Assembly: GCF_026810505.1 (NCBI RefSeq)
Contig: NZ_CP101750.1
Location: 3,005,254 to 3,069,253 of the forward strand
DNA length: 64,000 bases
Direction of reading: 5' to 3'
From: Streptomyces sp. Je 1-369
Lineage (GTDB): Bacteria; Actinomycetota; Actinomycetes; Streptomycetales; Streptomycetaceae
This document shows, piece by piece, positions 9,842 to 18,664 of this stretch. Positions within the stretch are counted from its first letter, which is position 1. Every line of letters starts with the position of its first letter. The translations under genes and the position numbers were made by a program. A model generated the notes under the pieces. The model was given only the letters and a program-made list of their open reading frames with translations. It searched no databases and was not told the origin of the DNA.

Positions 9842-10552
9842 TCAGGTCGTGCTTTCGGGCTTGGCCTTCTTCTCCCACGGATACGGCACCCGCACACCGG
9901 GCGGAGTGATCGCGGGCCGCGTCGGCTCCTGGCCTGCACGACGAGCGGCCTCGGACTCTTCCGGCGCGGGCTCGGGCCATGCGGCCGGGGTCCGGTCGGG
10001 CGTCGGCTCCGTCGTCCAGTGCCGCAGGGCGCCCGCCTCCATGTCGATCTGTGTGCTCAGCGAGTCCAGGTCGTCGTCGGCGAACCGGCGGGCCCGGTCG
10101 CGCGCCGACCAGCGCAGGGAGTCGGCGGCCTTCTTGATCTGCTCCGTGCGCTCCCGCAGCCCGGGGAGCCGCTCGGCCAGAGCCGCCTTGTCCGGGTCGC
10201 GCTCGAGGCGACGGAGCTCGTCGTCCAGCTCGTGTCCGTGGACGCTGAGCCGGTCGAACAGCTGCAGGGTCTCCTTCAGCGAGGCGTCGTCGGCGGCGCC
10301 CGCCTGGAGGACGTCCTGCGTGGCGCGCATCGACGTGCGCAACGAGAGACGCAGCTGGGCCAGTTCACCGGAGCTGCCCGCCTGCGCGAAGCTCCTCGCC
10401 CGCAGCGTGGTGTCCTCGACCGTCCGGCGGGCCTCCGAGATGGTGCGGTCGACCCCACGCTTGGCCGCACGGACCGCCTTCACGGTCACGTACACACCCA
10501 GCACCAGGAACAGCACGACAAGCAGCGCCACGATCGCGCCCACGGCTTCCAT
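9842..10552 (-). CDS. Membrane-anchored coiled-coil protein, unknown
   Basis: A 236-residue protein with one N-terminal membrane helix (VGAIVALLVVLFLVLGVYV). A long helical, probably coiled-coil region follows at about residues 30-165, rich in Arg/Glu/Leu (LRTSMRATQDVL, LDDELRRLERDPDKAAL, RERTEQIKKAADSLRW). The tail is Pro-rich and ends near VPYPWEKKAKPE. The start ATG at 10552 has GAGAGGAG just upstream. The topology suggests a short outer N-terminus and a cytoplasmic coiled coil. No family is recognised. It sits between leuS and degV, same strand. Confidence 0.8.
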   Translation of the reverse strand: MEAVGAIVALLVVLFLVLGVYVTVKAVRAAKRGVDRTISEARRTVEDTTLRARSFAQAGSSGELAQLRLSLRTSMRATQDVLQAGAADDASLKETLQLFDRLSVHGHELDDELRRLERDPDKAALAERLPGLRERTEQIKKAADSLRWSARDRARRFADDDLDSLSTQIDMEAGALRHWTTEPTPDRTPAAWPEPAPEESEAARRAGQEPTRPAITPPGVRVPYPWEKKAKPESTT

Positions 10553-10628
10553 GACGCTCCTCTCCGCATTCGGTCGGCTCGGCCCGCTCGGTCCGCTCCA
10601 TCGGCCTCTTCCACCGTAAACGGAGAAG

Positions 10629-10663
10629 GCAGGTCGGAGGTTCCAGCGGAACCCCCAACCTGC
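10629..10663 (-). terminator. Hairpin downstream of leuS
   Basis: GCAGGT / ACCTGC outer arms and GGTTCC / GGAACC inner arms form an interrupted stem 76 bases after the leuS stop. Pyrimidine-rich sequence follows on the minus strand. Just upstream, at about 10,690-10,740, are two near-copies of GAACGGTCCTG. Confidence 0.5.
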
Positions 10664-10738
10664 CCGTAAGGGAAGACCCCTATACCGCTCCCTCAGAACG
10701 GTCCTGCGCGAATCCTCGGAACGGTCCTGAGCGAACCG

Positions 10739-13639
10739 TCACGCAGGAACGATGTTCACCAGCTTCGGCGCCCGCACGATCACCTTGCGGATCCCCGCGC
10801 CGTCCAGCGCCGCCACGACCCTCTCGTCGGCCAGCGCCACCTTCTCCAGCTCGGCGTCGGAGATGGCCGGGGAGACCTCCAGGCGCGCCTTGACCTTGCC
10901 CTTGATCTGCACGACGCAGGTCACGGACTCGTCCACGACGTACGCCGGGTCGGCGACCGGGAAGTCCCGGTGGACCACCGAGTCGGTGTGGCCCAGCTTG
11001 CGCCACAGTTCCTCGGCGATGTGCGGGGCCAGGGGCGCGATCAGCAGCACCAGGCGCTCCGCGACCGACTTCGGCACCGAGCCGCCCACCTTCGTCAGGT
11101 GGTTGTTCAGCTCGGTGATCTTGGCGATCGCGGTGTTGAACCGCATGCCGTCCAGGTCTTGGCGCACCCCGTCGATGGCCTTGTGCAGGGCGCGCAGGGT
11201 GGACTCGTCGATGTCCGCCTCGGCGACGTCGGCGACGGTGACCTCACCGGTCGACTCGTCGACGATCAGGCGCCACAGCCGCTGCAGCAGGCGGTACTGA
11301 CCGACGACCGCGCGCGTGTCCCAGGGACGCGACACGTCCAGGGGGCCCATGGCCATCTCGTACAGGCGCAGGGTGTCCGCGCCGTACTCGTCGCAGATCT
11401 CGTCCGGCGTGACGGCGTTCTTCAGGGACTTGCCCATCTTGCCCAGCTCGCGCTTGACCGGCTCGCCCTCGAAGAAGAACTTGCCGTCGCGCTCCTCGAC
11501 CTCGGTGGCCGGCACCGGGAAGCCGCGGCTGTCCCGGTAGACGTAGGCCTGGATCATGCCCTGGTTGTACAGCTTGTGGAACGGCTCGGCGGACGAGATG
11601 TGGCCCAGGTCGAACAGGACCTTCGACCAGAAGCGCGCGTACAGCAGGTGCAGTACCGCGTGCTCGGCACCGCCCACGTACAGGTCGACGCCGCCGGTCG
11701 GCTGGCCTTCGCGCGGGCCCATCCAGTACTGCTCGACGGCCGGGTCGACCAGCTGCTGGTCGTTGCGCGGGTCCAGGTAGCGCAGCTCGTACCAGCACGA
11801 GCCCGCCCAGTTGGGCATGGTGTTGGTCTCGCGGCGGTAGGTGCGCGGGCCGTCGCCCAGGTCCAGGGTGACGTGGACCCAGTCCTCGTTGCGGGAGAGC
11901 GGCGTCTCCGGAGAGGTGTTCGCGTCGTCCGGGTCGAAGGTGCGCGGGGAGTAGTCGTCGACCTCCGGCAGCTCCAGGGGCAGCATCGACTCGGGCAGCG
12001 CGTGGGCGACGCCGTCCTCGTCGTAGACGATCGGGAAGGGCTCGCCCCAGTAGCGCTGGCGGCTGAACAGCCAGTCGCGCAGGCGGAAGTTGACGGTGCC
12101 CTCGCCGATGCCGCGGGTGGCCAGCCAGCCGGTGATGCGGGCCTTGGCGCCCGTGACGTCCATGCCGTCGAGGGAGATCTCCTGGTTCGCGGAGTTGATC
12201 AGCTTCGCCTCGTAGGAGGAGAAGGCGTCGTCCCACGTCCTGGTGTCGGTGCCGCGGTCGTCGGAGGGCTCCACCACGCAGCGCATCGGCAGGTTGAAGG
12301 CGCGCGCGAAGGCGAAGTCGCGGCTGTCGTGCGCCGGGACGGCCATGATCGCGCCGGTGCCGTAACCCATCAGTACGTAGTCGGCGATGAAGACCGGGAC
12401 CTGCTCGCCGCTGACCGGGTTGGTGGCGTAGACGCCGGTGAAGACGCCGGTCTTCTCCTTGGCGTCGGCCTGGCGCTCGACGTCGGACTTGGCGGCGGCG
12501 AACGCGCGGTACTTGGCGACGGCCTCGGCCGGGGTGGCGTGCCCGCCGGTCCACGTCTCGTGGGTGCCCTCGGGCCAGGTGTCCGGGATGACCGTGTCGA
12601 CCAGGTCGTGCTCGGGCGCCAGGACCATGTAGGTCGCGCCGAACAGGGTGTCCTGGCGGGTGGTGAAGACGGTGATCCCGTCGCCCTCGATGCCCACGGG
12701 GAAGCGCACGCGGGCGCCTTCGGAGCGGCCGATCCAGTTGCGCTGCTGCAGCTTGATGGCCTCGGGCCAGTCCAGCGCGTCCAGGTCGTCCAGCAGGCGG
12801 TCGGCGTACGCGGTGATGCGCATGTTCCACTGGCGCAGCTTGGACTTGAAGACGGGGAAGTTGCCGCGCTCGGAGCGGCCGTCGGCGGTGACTTCCTCGT
12901 TGGCCAGGACGGTGCCCAGGCCGGGGCACCAGTTGACGGGCGCGTCGGAGGCGTAGGCCAGGCGGTACTGGCTCAGCACCTCGGCGCGCTCGACGGCGTC
13001 CAGCTCGCTCCACGCGCGCGTGGAGTCCGGTACGGCGCGCTCACCGCTCTCGAACTGGGCGACGAGGTCGGCGATCGGGCGGGCCTTCGCGGCGTCGGCG
13101 TCGTACCAGGAGTTGAAGATCTGGACGAAGATCCACTGGGTCCACTTGTAGTACTCGGGGTCGATCGTCGCGAACGAGCGCCGCTTGTCGTGGCCCAGGC
13201 CCAGCGCGCGCAGCTGGGCCTTCATGTTCTCGATGTTGGCCTCGGTGGAGACCCGCGGGTGGGTGCCGGTCTGCACCGCGTACTGCTCGGCGGGCAGGCC
13301 GAAGGCGTCGAAGCCCAGGGTGTGCAGGACGTTGTGTCCTGTCATGCGCTGGAAGCGCGCGAAGACGTCCGTGGCGATGTATCCCAGGGGGTGGCCGACG
13401 TGCAGGCCCGCTCCGGAGGGGTACGGGAACATGTCCATGATGAACTTCTTGGGCTTGGCGACCAGCGCGGCCTCCGCCTCGTCCCGCGCGGCCATGTCGC
13501 CGTTCGGGTTCGGCGCCTCGTAGGTGCCGTCGGCGTCCCAGAAGTCCTGCCAGCGTGCCTCGATGTCAGCGGCCAGAGCGGCCGTGTAGCGGTGCGGCGC
13601 GGCCACCTCGGAGGGGGCAGCAGAATTCGTCTCGCTCAT
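10739..13639 (-). CDS. leuS: Leucyl-tRNA synthetase
   Basis: Charges tRNA-Leu with leucine. The product is 966 residues from ATG at 13639 ([12 protein letters not shown]). Visible: the HIGH-type motif ([16 protein letters not shown]) near residue 75, a large CP1 editing domain with the T-rich [13 protein letters not shown] segment, the catalytic half, the KMSKS-type loop here read as KMGKS ([13 protein letters not shown]), and an anticodon-binding C-terminus. Length is somewhat above typical bacterial LeuRS because of an actinobacterial N-terminal extension. Expression is probably controlled by the leader peptide and attenuator at 13694-13805. Confidence 0.98.
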   Translation of the reverse strand: MSETNSAAPSEVAAPHRYTAALAADIEARWQDFWDADGTYEAPNPNGDMAARDEAEAALVAKPKKFIMDMFPYPSGAGLHVGHPLGYIATDVFARFQRMTGHNVLHTLGFDAFGLPAEQYAVQTGTHPRVSTEANIENMKAQLRALGLGHDKRRSFATIDPEYYKWTQWIFVQIFNSWYDADAAKARPIADLVAQFESGERAVPDSTRAWSELDAVERAEVLSQYRLAYASDAPVNWCPGLGTVLANEEVTADGRSERGNFPVFKSKLRQWNMRITAYADRLLDDLDALDWPEAIKLQQRNWIGRSEGARVRFPVGIEGDGITVFTTRQDTLFGATYMVLAPEHDLVDTVIPDTWPEGTHETWTGGHATPAEAVAKYRAFAAAKSDVERQADAKEKTGVFTGVYATNPVSGEQVPVFIADYVLMGYGTGAIMAVPAHDSRDFAFARAFNLPMRCVVEPSDDRGTDTRTWDDAFSSYEAKLINSANQEISLDGMDVTGAKARITGWLATRGIGEGTVNFRLRDWLFSRQRYWGEPFPIVYDEDGVAHALPESMLPLELPEVDDYSPRTFDPDDANTSPETPLSRNEDWVHVTLDLGDGPRTYRRETNTMPNWAGSCWYELRYLDPRNDQQLVDPAVEQYWMGPREGQPTGGVDLYVGGAEHAVLHLLYARFWSKVLFDLGHISSAEPFHKLYNQGMIQAYVYRDSRGFPVPATEVEERDGKFFFEGEPVKRELGKMGKSLKNAVTPDEICDEYGADTLRLYEMAMGPLDVSRPWDTRAVVGQYRLLQRLWRLIVDESTGEVTVADVAEADIDESTLRALHKAIDGVRQDLDGMRFNTAIAKITELNNHLTKVGGSVPKSVAERLVLLIAPLAPHIAEELWRKLGHTDSVVHRDFPVADPAYVVDESVTCVVQIKGKVKARLEVSPAISDAELEKVALADERVVAALDGAGIRKVIVRAPKLVNIVPA

Positions 13640-13693
13640 GATCCTCAAAGCTCCATCGATCGTCTCTGCCTGCGGAATTGACCGTGCTGGTCA

Positions 13694-13721
13694 AACAAAA
13701 ATGCCCCTCGCACAGGAGGGG
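13694..13721 (-). terminator. leuS leader intrinsic terminator (attenuator)
   Basis: On the leuS strand: CCCCTC (13721-13716), a 6-base loop, GAGGGG (13709-13704), then ATTTTTGTTTG. It lies 55 bases before the leuS start, so termination here would stop leuS transcription. The CCC of the 5' arm can instead pair with the leader-peptide end (see 13725-13778). Confidence 0.75.
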
Positions 13722-13724
13722 ACG

Positions 13725-13778
13725 CCGCGCCGATTCCGACCGCGATTCACCGGCGGTCGGGACTGATCAGCGCGGCCC
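13725..13778 (-). promoter_or_regulatory. Candidate antiterminator and internal hairpin of leuS leader
   Basis: GGGCCGCGC at the end of the leader peptide (13778-13770) can pair with GCGCGG (13730-13725), skip CGT, and continue with CCC (13721-13719) of the terminator arm. The pairing therefore competes with the terminator. Inside it is a perfect 8-bp hairpin CCGACCGC / GCGGTCGG (13760-13736). A ribosome that reaches the leader stop would cover GGGCCGCGC; one stalled at the Leu codons would leave most of it free. The structures are read by eye, not folded. Confidence 0.55.
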
Positions 13779-13805
13779 GCTAAGCAGAAGGCGTACGGCA
13801 CGCAT
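13767..13805 (-). CDS. leuS leader peptide with three consecutive Leu codons
   Basis: A 12-codon frame, MRAVRLLLSGPR, with Leu codons CTT CTG CTT; CTT is rare in this high-GC genome. It ends 128 bases before the leuS start and is followed by the hairpins described here. No good ribosome-binding site precedes this ATG, and longer in-frame starts exist, so the exact start is uncertain. The run of Leu codons before a terminator ahead of leuS is the hallmark of ribosome-mediated attenuation. Confidence 0.65.
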   Translation of the reverse strand: MRAVRLLLSGPR

Positions 13806-14036
13806 GGCGCCAGGGTACCGCAGCCCTCCCGCGGCCCGCGACGAGCTTCCGCGGCCCGGCATGCGGACGCCACCACTCCCAAGCATTGGCCAAGGGTTAC
13901 TCCGCGTACCGCCCACTATCGGGGCAACACCAAGATCGTGTCGCACTTTGATAACAACGCAATAACTCAAACCCCGTACCCACCGGTATGGAGCGACTTA
14001 GCATGCGGCGGACCGAACCATCTCGGAGCCGCCCCC

Positions 14037-15125
14037 ATGAACCCTCTGCACCCGCACCGCAAGAGCCGTTCCCTCCCGCGTTCCGCCGCCCGGTCACCCG
14101 CTCCACGGGCCCTGGGCATCGGCGCACTGCTCCTGATACCCCTGCTCGTCTTCGCGGGCGGTGACGCCCTGCGGGCCGCCATCGACTTCACCGCCGGCGT
14201 CCTCTCCCTGGTCTCACTGACCGCCGCCGTGGTCTGGGGCCTGGTGGCCACCGACCGCCTGTTCCTGCACTCCCGCCAGCGCCTGCTCGCCCAGGCCGTG
14301 CACCGCGCCACCGCGATCGCCTCCGTCGGCTTCCTGCTCCTGCACGGCACCGTCAAGGTCGCGCTCGACCACGTGTCGCTGTTCGGCGCCCTGATGCCCT
14401 TCGGGCTCGGCGTCACGGGCAGCGCCGGACTCATCGGGCTCGGCTCGCTCGCGGGCCTCCTGATGGTCACCACGGCCGTCACCGGAGCCCTCCGGAGCGC
14501 CTTCGCCTCTCCCGCGCGGATCGCGTCGCGCTGGCGGGCGATGCACATGCTCGCCTACCCCGCCTGGTGCTCGGCGCTGATCCACGGCCTGTACGCGGGC
14601 CGTGAGCCCAAGCCCTGGGTGGTCACTCTGTACGCGCTGTGCCTGGTCGCGGTCGCCGGAGCGGTCGCCCTCCGCGCGGCACCGCCCCCGGTCAAGCGGA
14701 AGGTCGCCGCCCGCGTCCTCGCCCTGCTCGAACCGGAACGCGCCGCCCCGCGCCAGGAAGAGCCTCCCGCGCGGGACACCCTCTCCGCCCCGCTGCCCGG
14801 CACCAACGCCCCCGCCCCCGCCGCGGACCCCGTGGTCGGCATCTCCGCGGCCTACCGCGCCCTGACCGTCACCGCACCCCCGCCGCCCCGCGCCGACCCC
14901 GCGGGGCGCTGGCCCGCGCCCTCCCCGCCGCTACCCGCCGAGTCCCCCTACGTCGCACCCCAGCCGACGTACGACACCACGCCCCAGCCCGTCTACGACC
15001 CGTCGTACGACGCTCCCCTCGACCCCGCGTACGACAGCGGCCCCGCCACCGAACCGCTGTACCGGCCCTTTCAGGCCCCCAGCACGGGCGAGCCCTGGAA
15101 CGCCGCCACCGGAGGCCACCCGTGA
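14037..15125 (+). CDS. Ferric-reductase-like heme membrane protein
   Basis: A 362-residue polytopic membrane protein. Five or six hydrophobic helices occupy residues about 20-215. Two helices each carry a pair of histidines 13-14 residues apart (VHRATAIASVGFLLLH; MHMLAYPAWCSALIH), the bis-heme b pattern of ferric reductase/NOX-type transmembrane domains. The C-terminal 130 residues are Pro/Ala/Tyr-rich and probably disordered. ATG at 14037 has GGAG eight bases upstream. It overlaps the NuoF-like gene by four bases (GTGA), so the two probably form an electron-transfer pair. The electron acceptor is unknown. Confidence 0.82.
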   Translation: MNPLHPHRKSRSLPRSAARSPAPRALGIGALLLIPLLVFAGGDALRAAIDFTAGVLSLVSLTAAVVWGLVATDRLFLHSRQRLLAQAVHRATAIASVGFLLLHGTVKVALDHVSLFGALMPFGLGVTGSAGLIGLGSLAGLLMVTTAVTGALRSAFASPARIASRWRAMHMLAYPAWCSALIHGLYAGREPKPWVVTLYALCLVAVAGAVALRAAPPPVKRKVAARVLALLEPERAAPRQEEPPARDTLSAPLPGTNAPAPAADPVVGISAAYRALTVTAPPPPRADPAGRWPAPSPPLPAESPYVAPQPTYDTTPQPVYDPSYDAPLDPAYDSGPATEPLYRPFQAPSTGEPWNAATGGHP

Positions 15126-16714
15126 ACGCCTCGCTCCCCGACGTCCCCGAAGTCCGCGTCGTCGGCCTGCCCCTGCTCACCTCGGGCTTCGACCTCGTCG
15201 AACGCCTCGACCTCTCCATGCACCTGAAGGTGCACGGCCCGCTGGAGCCGATGGCGGGCGAACCGCTCGCCCGCCTCGCCGAGGACATCGCGCTGCGGGG
15301 CCGCGGCGGCGCGGGCTTCCCCTTCGCCCGGAAGCTGCGGTCCGTCGCCGACGCGGCGATCCGCCGCGGCATACGCCCCGTGGTCGTCGTCAACGGCAGC
15401 GAGGACGAGCCCGCCTGCCGCAAGGACACCGTCCTGATCAACCGCGCGCCGCACCTCATCCTCGACGGCGCCCTCCTCGCCGCCGAGGCGATCGGGGCGC
15501 GCACCCTGGTCGTCGGTGTGACCCGTGACTCGACCGAGGCGTCGATGCGCACCGCACTGGCCGAGCGCGGACTCGGCGACCGGCGCGGGTCGGCCCTCCG
15601 CGCGCGCGTGCAGCGCAATCCGGTGCGCATGGTCACCGGGGAGTCCTCCGCCCTCGTCCGCTCGGCGGACGGCGGACCGCCACTGCCGCCGGGCCGCAAG
15701 GTGCGGACGTCCGACTCCGGAGTGGGCGGCGCCCCCACCCTGCTCTCCAACGCGGAGACCTTCGCCCAGCTCGCCGTCGCCGCACGGACCGGCGCCGACC
15801 GCTACTGCCGCACCGGCCTGCGCGACGAACCCGGCACCGTCCTGCTGACCCTCTCCGGGGCGGTCGCCCGGCCGATGGTCGTCGAGGTGCCCACCGGAGT
15901 GCCTCTGCAGTACGTCCTCCAGCTCGCCGGCGCACCGGCCCTCCCCCAGGGAGTGCTGACGGGCGGCTATCACGGCAGGTGGCTCGACGGGATGACGGCC
16001 CACGACGCCGTGGTCTCCCGCGCCTCCCTGGACGCGTGCGGGGGCGCGCTCGGCGCGGGCGCGATCCTGCCGATCGGCGAGGGCACCTGCCCGCTGGGCG
16101 AGTCGCTGCGGATCGCGCACTGGCTGGCCGCCGAGAGCAGCGGACAGTGCGGCCCCTGCTACCTCGGCCTGCCCGCGGCCGCCCGAGGTCTCGCCGACGT
16201 CCTCCACGGCGGCGGGCCGACCGCTCTCGAAGCGCTGCGCGAGGTGACCCGGGCCGTGAAGCGGCGCGGCGCGTGCAAGCACCCGGACGGCTCGGCGGCC
16301 TTCCTGGAGTCGTCGATCTCGGCGTTCACGGACGACCTCGCCGCGCACGTCCTGGGCGGCGGATGCGGCCGTCCCGTCGAGGGCGTCCTCCCTCTCCAGG
16401 AGGACACGCCGCCGACAGAGGCCCCCAGTGGCCGCACGCTGGCCGTCGACTGGACGCTCTGCCAGGGGCACGGTCTCTGCGCGGACATCGTCCCGGAGCT
16501 GATCCAGCTGGGCCCGGACGGCTTTCCTTCGGTAGCGGAGGCGTCCGTACCGCGATACTCCGAAGCGCGCGCCACCCGGGCCGTGCGGCGCTGCCCCGCG
16601 CTCGCCCTGCGCATCGAGGAGGCAGCGAAGGAGGCTTCCCCGTCCCGCACGACATTGCCCGCGGCGGTCCCGCCGGGCCGAAGTCGTCGCGCACTCGGCA
16701 GCGGACGGCAATAG
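15122..16714 (+). CDS. NuoF-like flavoprotein fused to a ferredoxin
   Basis: A 530-residue protein. Residues about 50-330 resemble the 51-kDa subunit of complex I and NAD-linked hydrogenases: LRGRGGAGFPFARKLR for FMN/NAD(H), NGSEDEPACRKDT, then an SLBB-like region. An iron-sulfur region follows (ESSGQCGPCYLG and GACKHPDG). The C-terminal about 70 residues are a small ferredoxin with CQGHGLCADIVPEL and VRRCPALAL, a three-cysteine pattern suggesting a 3Fe-4S cluster. Where NuoF has Cys-x2-Cys-x2-Cys, the first position is Ser. It probably moves electrons from NAD(P)H to the heme partner. GTG at 15122 has GGAGG upstream. Confidence 0.85.
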   Translation: MNASLPDVPEVRVVGLPLLTSGFDLVERLDLSMHLKVHGPLEPMAGEPLARLAEDIALRGRGGAGFPFARKLRSVADAAIRRGIRPVVVVNGSEDEPACRKDTVLINRAPHLILDGALLAAEAIGARTLVVGVTRDSTEASMRTALAERGLGDRRGSALRARVQRNPVRMVTGESSALVRSADGGPPLPPGRKVRTSDSGVGGAPTLLSNAETFAQLAVAARTGADRYCRTGLRDEPGTVLLTLSGAVARPMVVEVPTGVPLQYVLQLAGAPALPQGVLTGGYHGRWLDGMTAHDAVVSRASLDACGGALGAGAILPIGEGTCPLGESLRIAHWLAAESSGQCGPCYLGLPAAARGLADVLHGGGPTALEALREVTRAVKRRGACKHPDGSAAFLESSISAFTDDLAAHVLGGGCGRPVEGVLPLQEDTPPTEAPSGRTLAVDWTLCQGHGLCADIVPELIQLGPDGFPSVAEASVPRYSEARATRAVRRCPALALRIEEAAKEASPSRTTLPAAVPPGRSRRALGSGRQ

Positions 16715-16730
16715 GAGACGACAAGGCATG

Positions 16731-16763
16731 AAAAAGCGGGCCACCCGATTCGGGTGGCCCGCT
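16731..16763 (-). terminator. tRNA-Ala (copy 1) intrinsic terminator
   Basis: A 13-bp perfect stem (16735-16747 with 16751-16763) with a 3-base loop, followed on the minus strand by TTTTT. It lies 10 bases after the tRNA 3' end and may also stop plus-strand transcripts from the NuoF-like gene. Confidence 0.85.
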
Positions 16764-16772
16764 CATATCCTG

Positions 16773-16845
16773 TGGAGCTAAGGAGAATTGAACTCCTGAC
16801 CTCCTGCATGCCATGCAGGCGCTCTACCAACTGAGCTATAGCCCC
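16773..16845 (-). tRNA. tRNA-Ala (anticodon GGC), copy 1
   Basis: A 73-base cloverleaf: acceptor GGGGCTA/TAGCTCC with the alanine-specific G3-U70 pair, D-arm GCTC...GAGC, anticodon stem CCTGC/GCAGG with loop ATGGCAT giving GGC, T-loop TTCAATT, and discriminator A. CCA is not encoded. It is identical to the copy at 18706-18778. Confidence 0.97.
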
Positions 16846-16900
16846 TTGCCTGTCCGCCCGGTTTCCCCGGCGGCTTCGCCAACATTACACGGTCATACCC

Positions 16901-18181
16901 GTGCTCCACCAAATCGTTTCCGGTCTGCTCCGGTCTGGGTGGTTACGGGCGGTACTGTCAGCCTTCGTGACCGTGCTCGCGCTCCCCGCCGCCCGCCGCC
17001 GCGTGCCACTGGCCGCCGGGGCCTGCCTGCTCTCCTTCACGGCCTTCTGGCTCGCCCAGCGCGCCGCTGACGTCTCGATGATCGACCTCATGGTCTACCG
17101 GGCCGAGGGCGAGACCGTGCGCGCGGGCGGCGACCTCTACGCGCTGCGCACCACCGAGGCCCATCTGCCCACCACATACCCGCCGTTCGCCGCGCTGCTC
17201 TTCACGCCCCTGACCCTGCTGGACACGGCGGTCATGCGGACCCTCGCGACGCTGGGGAACCTGGCGCTCCTGATCGCCCTCGTGCACCTGTCCCTACGGT
17301 TGGTCCACGGCGAACGGCACGCGCGCGTGGAGAGCGTTCTGTGGGCGTCCGCCCTCGTCGTGTGGTGCGAGCCGGTGTGGACGACGCTGCGCTACGGCCA
17401 GATCAACCTGCTGCTCGCCGTCCTCGTCCTGTGGGACCTGTCCCGGCGTCCCGGGCACCGCTGGGCGGGCGTGGGCATCGGCGTCGCGGCGGCGATCAAG
17501 CTCACGCCCGCGCTCTTCGCGGTCCTCCTGCTGCTCACCGGGGCCGCCGAGGCCGTGCGGCGCGGGCCGTGGCGGGCGGCCGTGCGGCACGCGTGCGTGG
17601 CGGCCGTGGCGTTCGCCGGGGCGACGCTTCTCGCGGCCGTCGTCCTGCCGTACGACTCGCGGCGGTTCTGGACCCGGATGGTCTTCGAGGCGGGCCGCGT
17701 CGGGCTGGCCGAGGACACCGCGAACCAGTCGCTGCGCGGCGTCCTGGCGCGGCTCCTGCACACCGGGGAGCCCGGCACCCCCTGGGCTCTCGCGGCCGCC
17801 GCGGCCGGCGCGCTCGGCCTCGCGGTGGCGGTGGCCGCCGCGCTGCGCGGGGAAAGGGCCTGGGCGGCGCTCTGCTGCGCCGCCACGGCGCTCCTGGTGA
17901 GCCCCGTGTCGTGGTCGCACCACTGGGTGTGGTGCGTGCCGATGGTGCTGCTCCTGCGGGCGGAGGCGGTGCGCGGGGGCGAGCGGGCGAGGCGGACGGC
18001 GGTCGGGGCCGTGTACCTGGTGTTCTGCTCGTACGCCCTGTGGTGGGTGCCGCATGGAGTGGGGCGGCTCGAACTCGACCAGAACTATGGCCAGATGACG
18101 CTGTCCGCCCTCTACGTAGTGACCGCTTTTGCGTTCTTGTGTGCTGCCGTCACGCGGTGGCGAACGAGTAGAACCGCTTGA
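16901..18181 (+). CDS. GT87-type membrane glycosyltransferase (DUF2029)
   Basis: A 426-residue integral membrane protein with about ten hydrophobic helices. It resembles polyprenol-phosphate-mannose-dependent mannosyltransferases of the GT87 group: an early Asp in the first outer loop (MIDLMVYRAEG), TYPPFAALLFTPL, LRYGQINLLL, AAIKLTPALFAVL and SPVSWSHHWVWCVPM. It would transfer a sugar from a lipid carrier on the outer face; substrate unknown. The start at 16901 (GTG) has no clear ribosome-binding site; GTG at 16967 is an alternative. Its 3' end overlaps the convergent zinc microprotein gene by 32 bases. Confidence 0.82.
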   Translation: MLHQIVSGLLRSGWLRAVLSAFVTVLALPAARRRVPLAAGACLLSFTAFWLAQRAADVSMIDLMVYRAEGETVRAGGDLYALRTTEAHLPTTYPPFAALLFTPLTLLDTAVMRTLATLGNLALLIALVHLSLRLVHGERHARVESVLWASALVVWCEPVWTTLRYGQINLLLAVLVLWDLSRRPGHRWAGVGIGVAAAIKLTPALFAVLLLLTGAAEAVRRGPWRAAVRHACVAAVAFAGATLLAAVVLPYDSRRFWTRMVFEAGRVGLAEDTANQSLRGVLARLLHTGEPGTPWALAAAAAGALGLAVAVAAALRGERAWAALCCAATALLVSPVSWSHHWVWCVPMVLLLRAEAVRGGERARRTAVGAVYLVFCSYALWWVPHGVGRLELDQNYGQMTLSALYVVTAFAFLCAAVTRWRTSRTA

Positions 18182-18383
18182 GGGTGCAGTGCTCGTCGAG
18201 GAGCCTGCCGTAGATCGGCTCCCCCTCGAGCTCGCGGTACGTCTCGATGGGGTCGCCTTTTATGATCAGCGCCCGTGCGCATTCCTCGCACCAGTACTGG
18301 TAGTCCGGGTTGACCGGTTCCATGTCGCGGACGATCGGCGTACCACTGCCGCACCAATCGCATTTCCGCCGGTGTGCACCCAT
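18150..18383 (-). CDS. Four-cysteine zinc microprotein
   Basis: A 77-residue protein with CDWC near the N-terminus and CEEC about 23 residues later, spaced like a small zinc ribbon. The remainder is acidic (YRELEGEPIYGRLLDEHC). ATG at 18383 has GGAG seven bases upstream. It begins three bases after the stop of the zinc-ribbon gene at 18387-18569, so the two are co-transcribed. No enzyme motif is seen; an adaptor or regulatory role is possible but unproven. Confidence 0.8.
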   Translation of the reverse strand: MGAHRRKCDWCGSGTPIVRDMEPVNPDYQYWCEECARALIIKGDPIETYRELEGEPIYGRLLDEHCTLKRFYSFATA

Positions 18384-18386
18384 CGA

Positions 18387-18569
18387 TCAGCTCCAGCTGT
18401 GGCCGCAGGCGGTGCACACGTACGAGACTCCGCCGTTGTCACCGAGTACTTGGGCGACGTGGGACGAGCCGCAGGAAGGGCAGTCGAGGAGCGTGCGGAG
18501 CGCGGACCGTTCTCGTACCGCCGCCGCTTCGGAGGGGTGGTCGACCTCTCCGAAGATGCTCGCAGGCAT
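18387..18569 (-). CDS. 60-residue zinc-ribbon protein
   Basis: Starts MPASIFGEVDHPSEAAAVRE and ends with a zinc ribbon (CPSCGSS ... VCTACGHSWS). ATG at 18569 has GGGAGAG just upstream; longer in-frame starts lack one. First gene of a two-gene unit with the microprotein at 18150-18383. The function is not known; similar ribbons occur in RNA- or RNA-polymerase-associated factors. Confidence 0.8.
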   Translation of the reverse strand: MPASIFGEVDHPSEAAAVRERSALRTLLDCPSCGSSHVAQVLGDNGGVSYVCTACGHSWS

Positions 18570-18664
18570 CGCTCTCTCCCTCCCGTCGGGCGTCCCCTTC
18601 CGGCCGTCCGATTCTGCCACGGTCTGCGCGGCCCGGGGGGAGGAGGTCGTGGCGGAGCGCACAG

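Noticed and set aside
10970..13681. A 900-codon open frame on the plus strand opposite leuS
   Set aside because: It mirrors leuS codon bias, has low-complexity Val/Gly/Arg/Asp composition and no family motif; a typical high-GC antisense shadow.
13812..13823. AGGGTACCGCAG, similar to a T-box element
   Set aside because: It is on the plus strand, opposite to leuS, and lacks the full T-box core and specifier stem.
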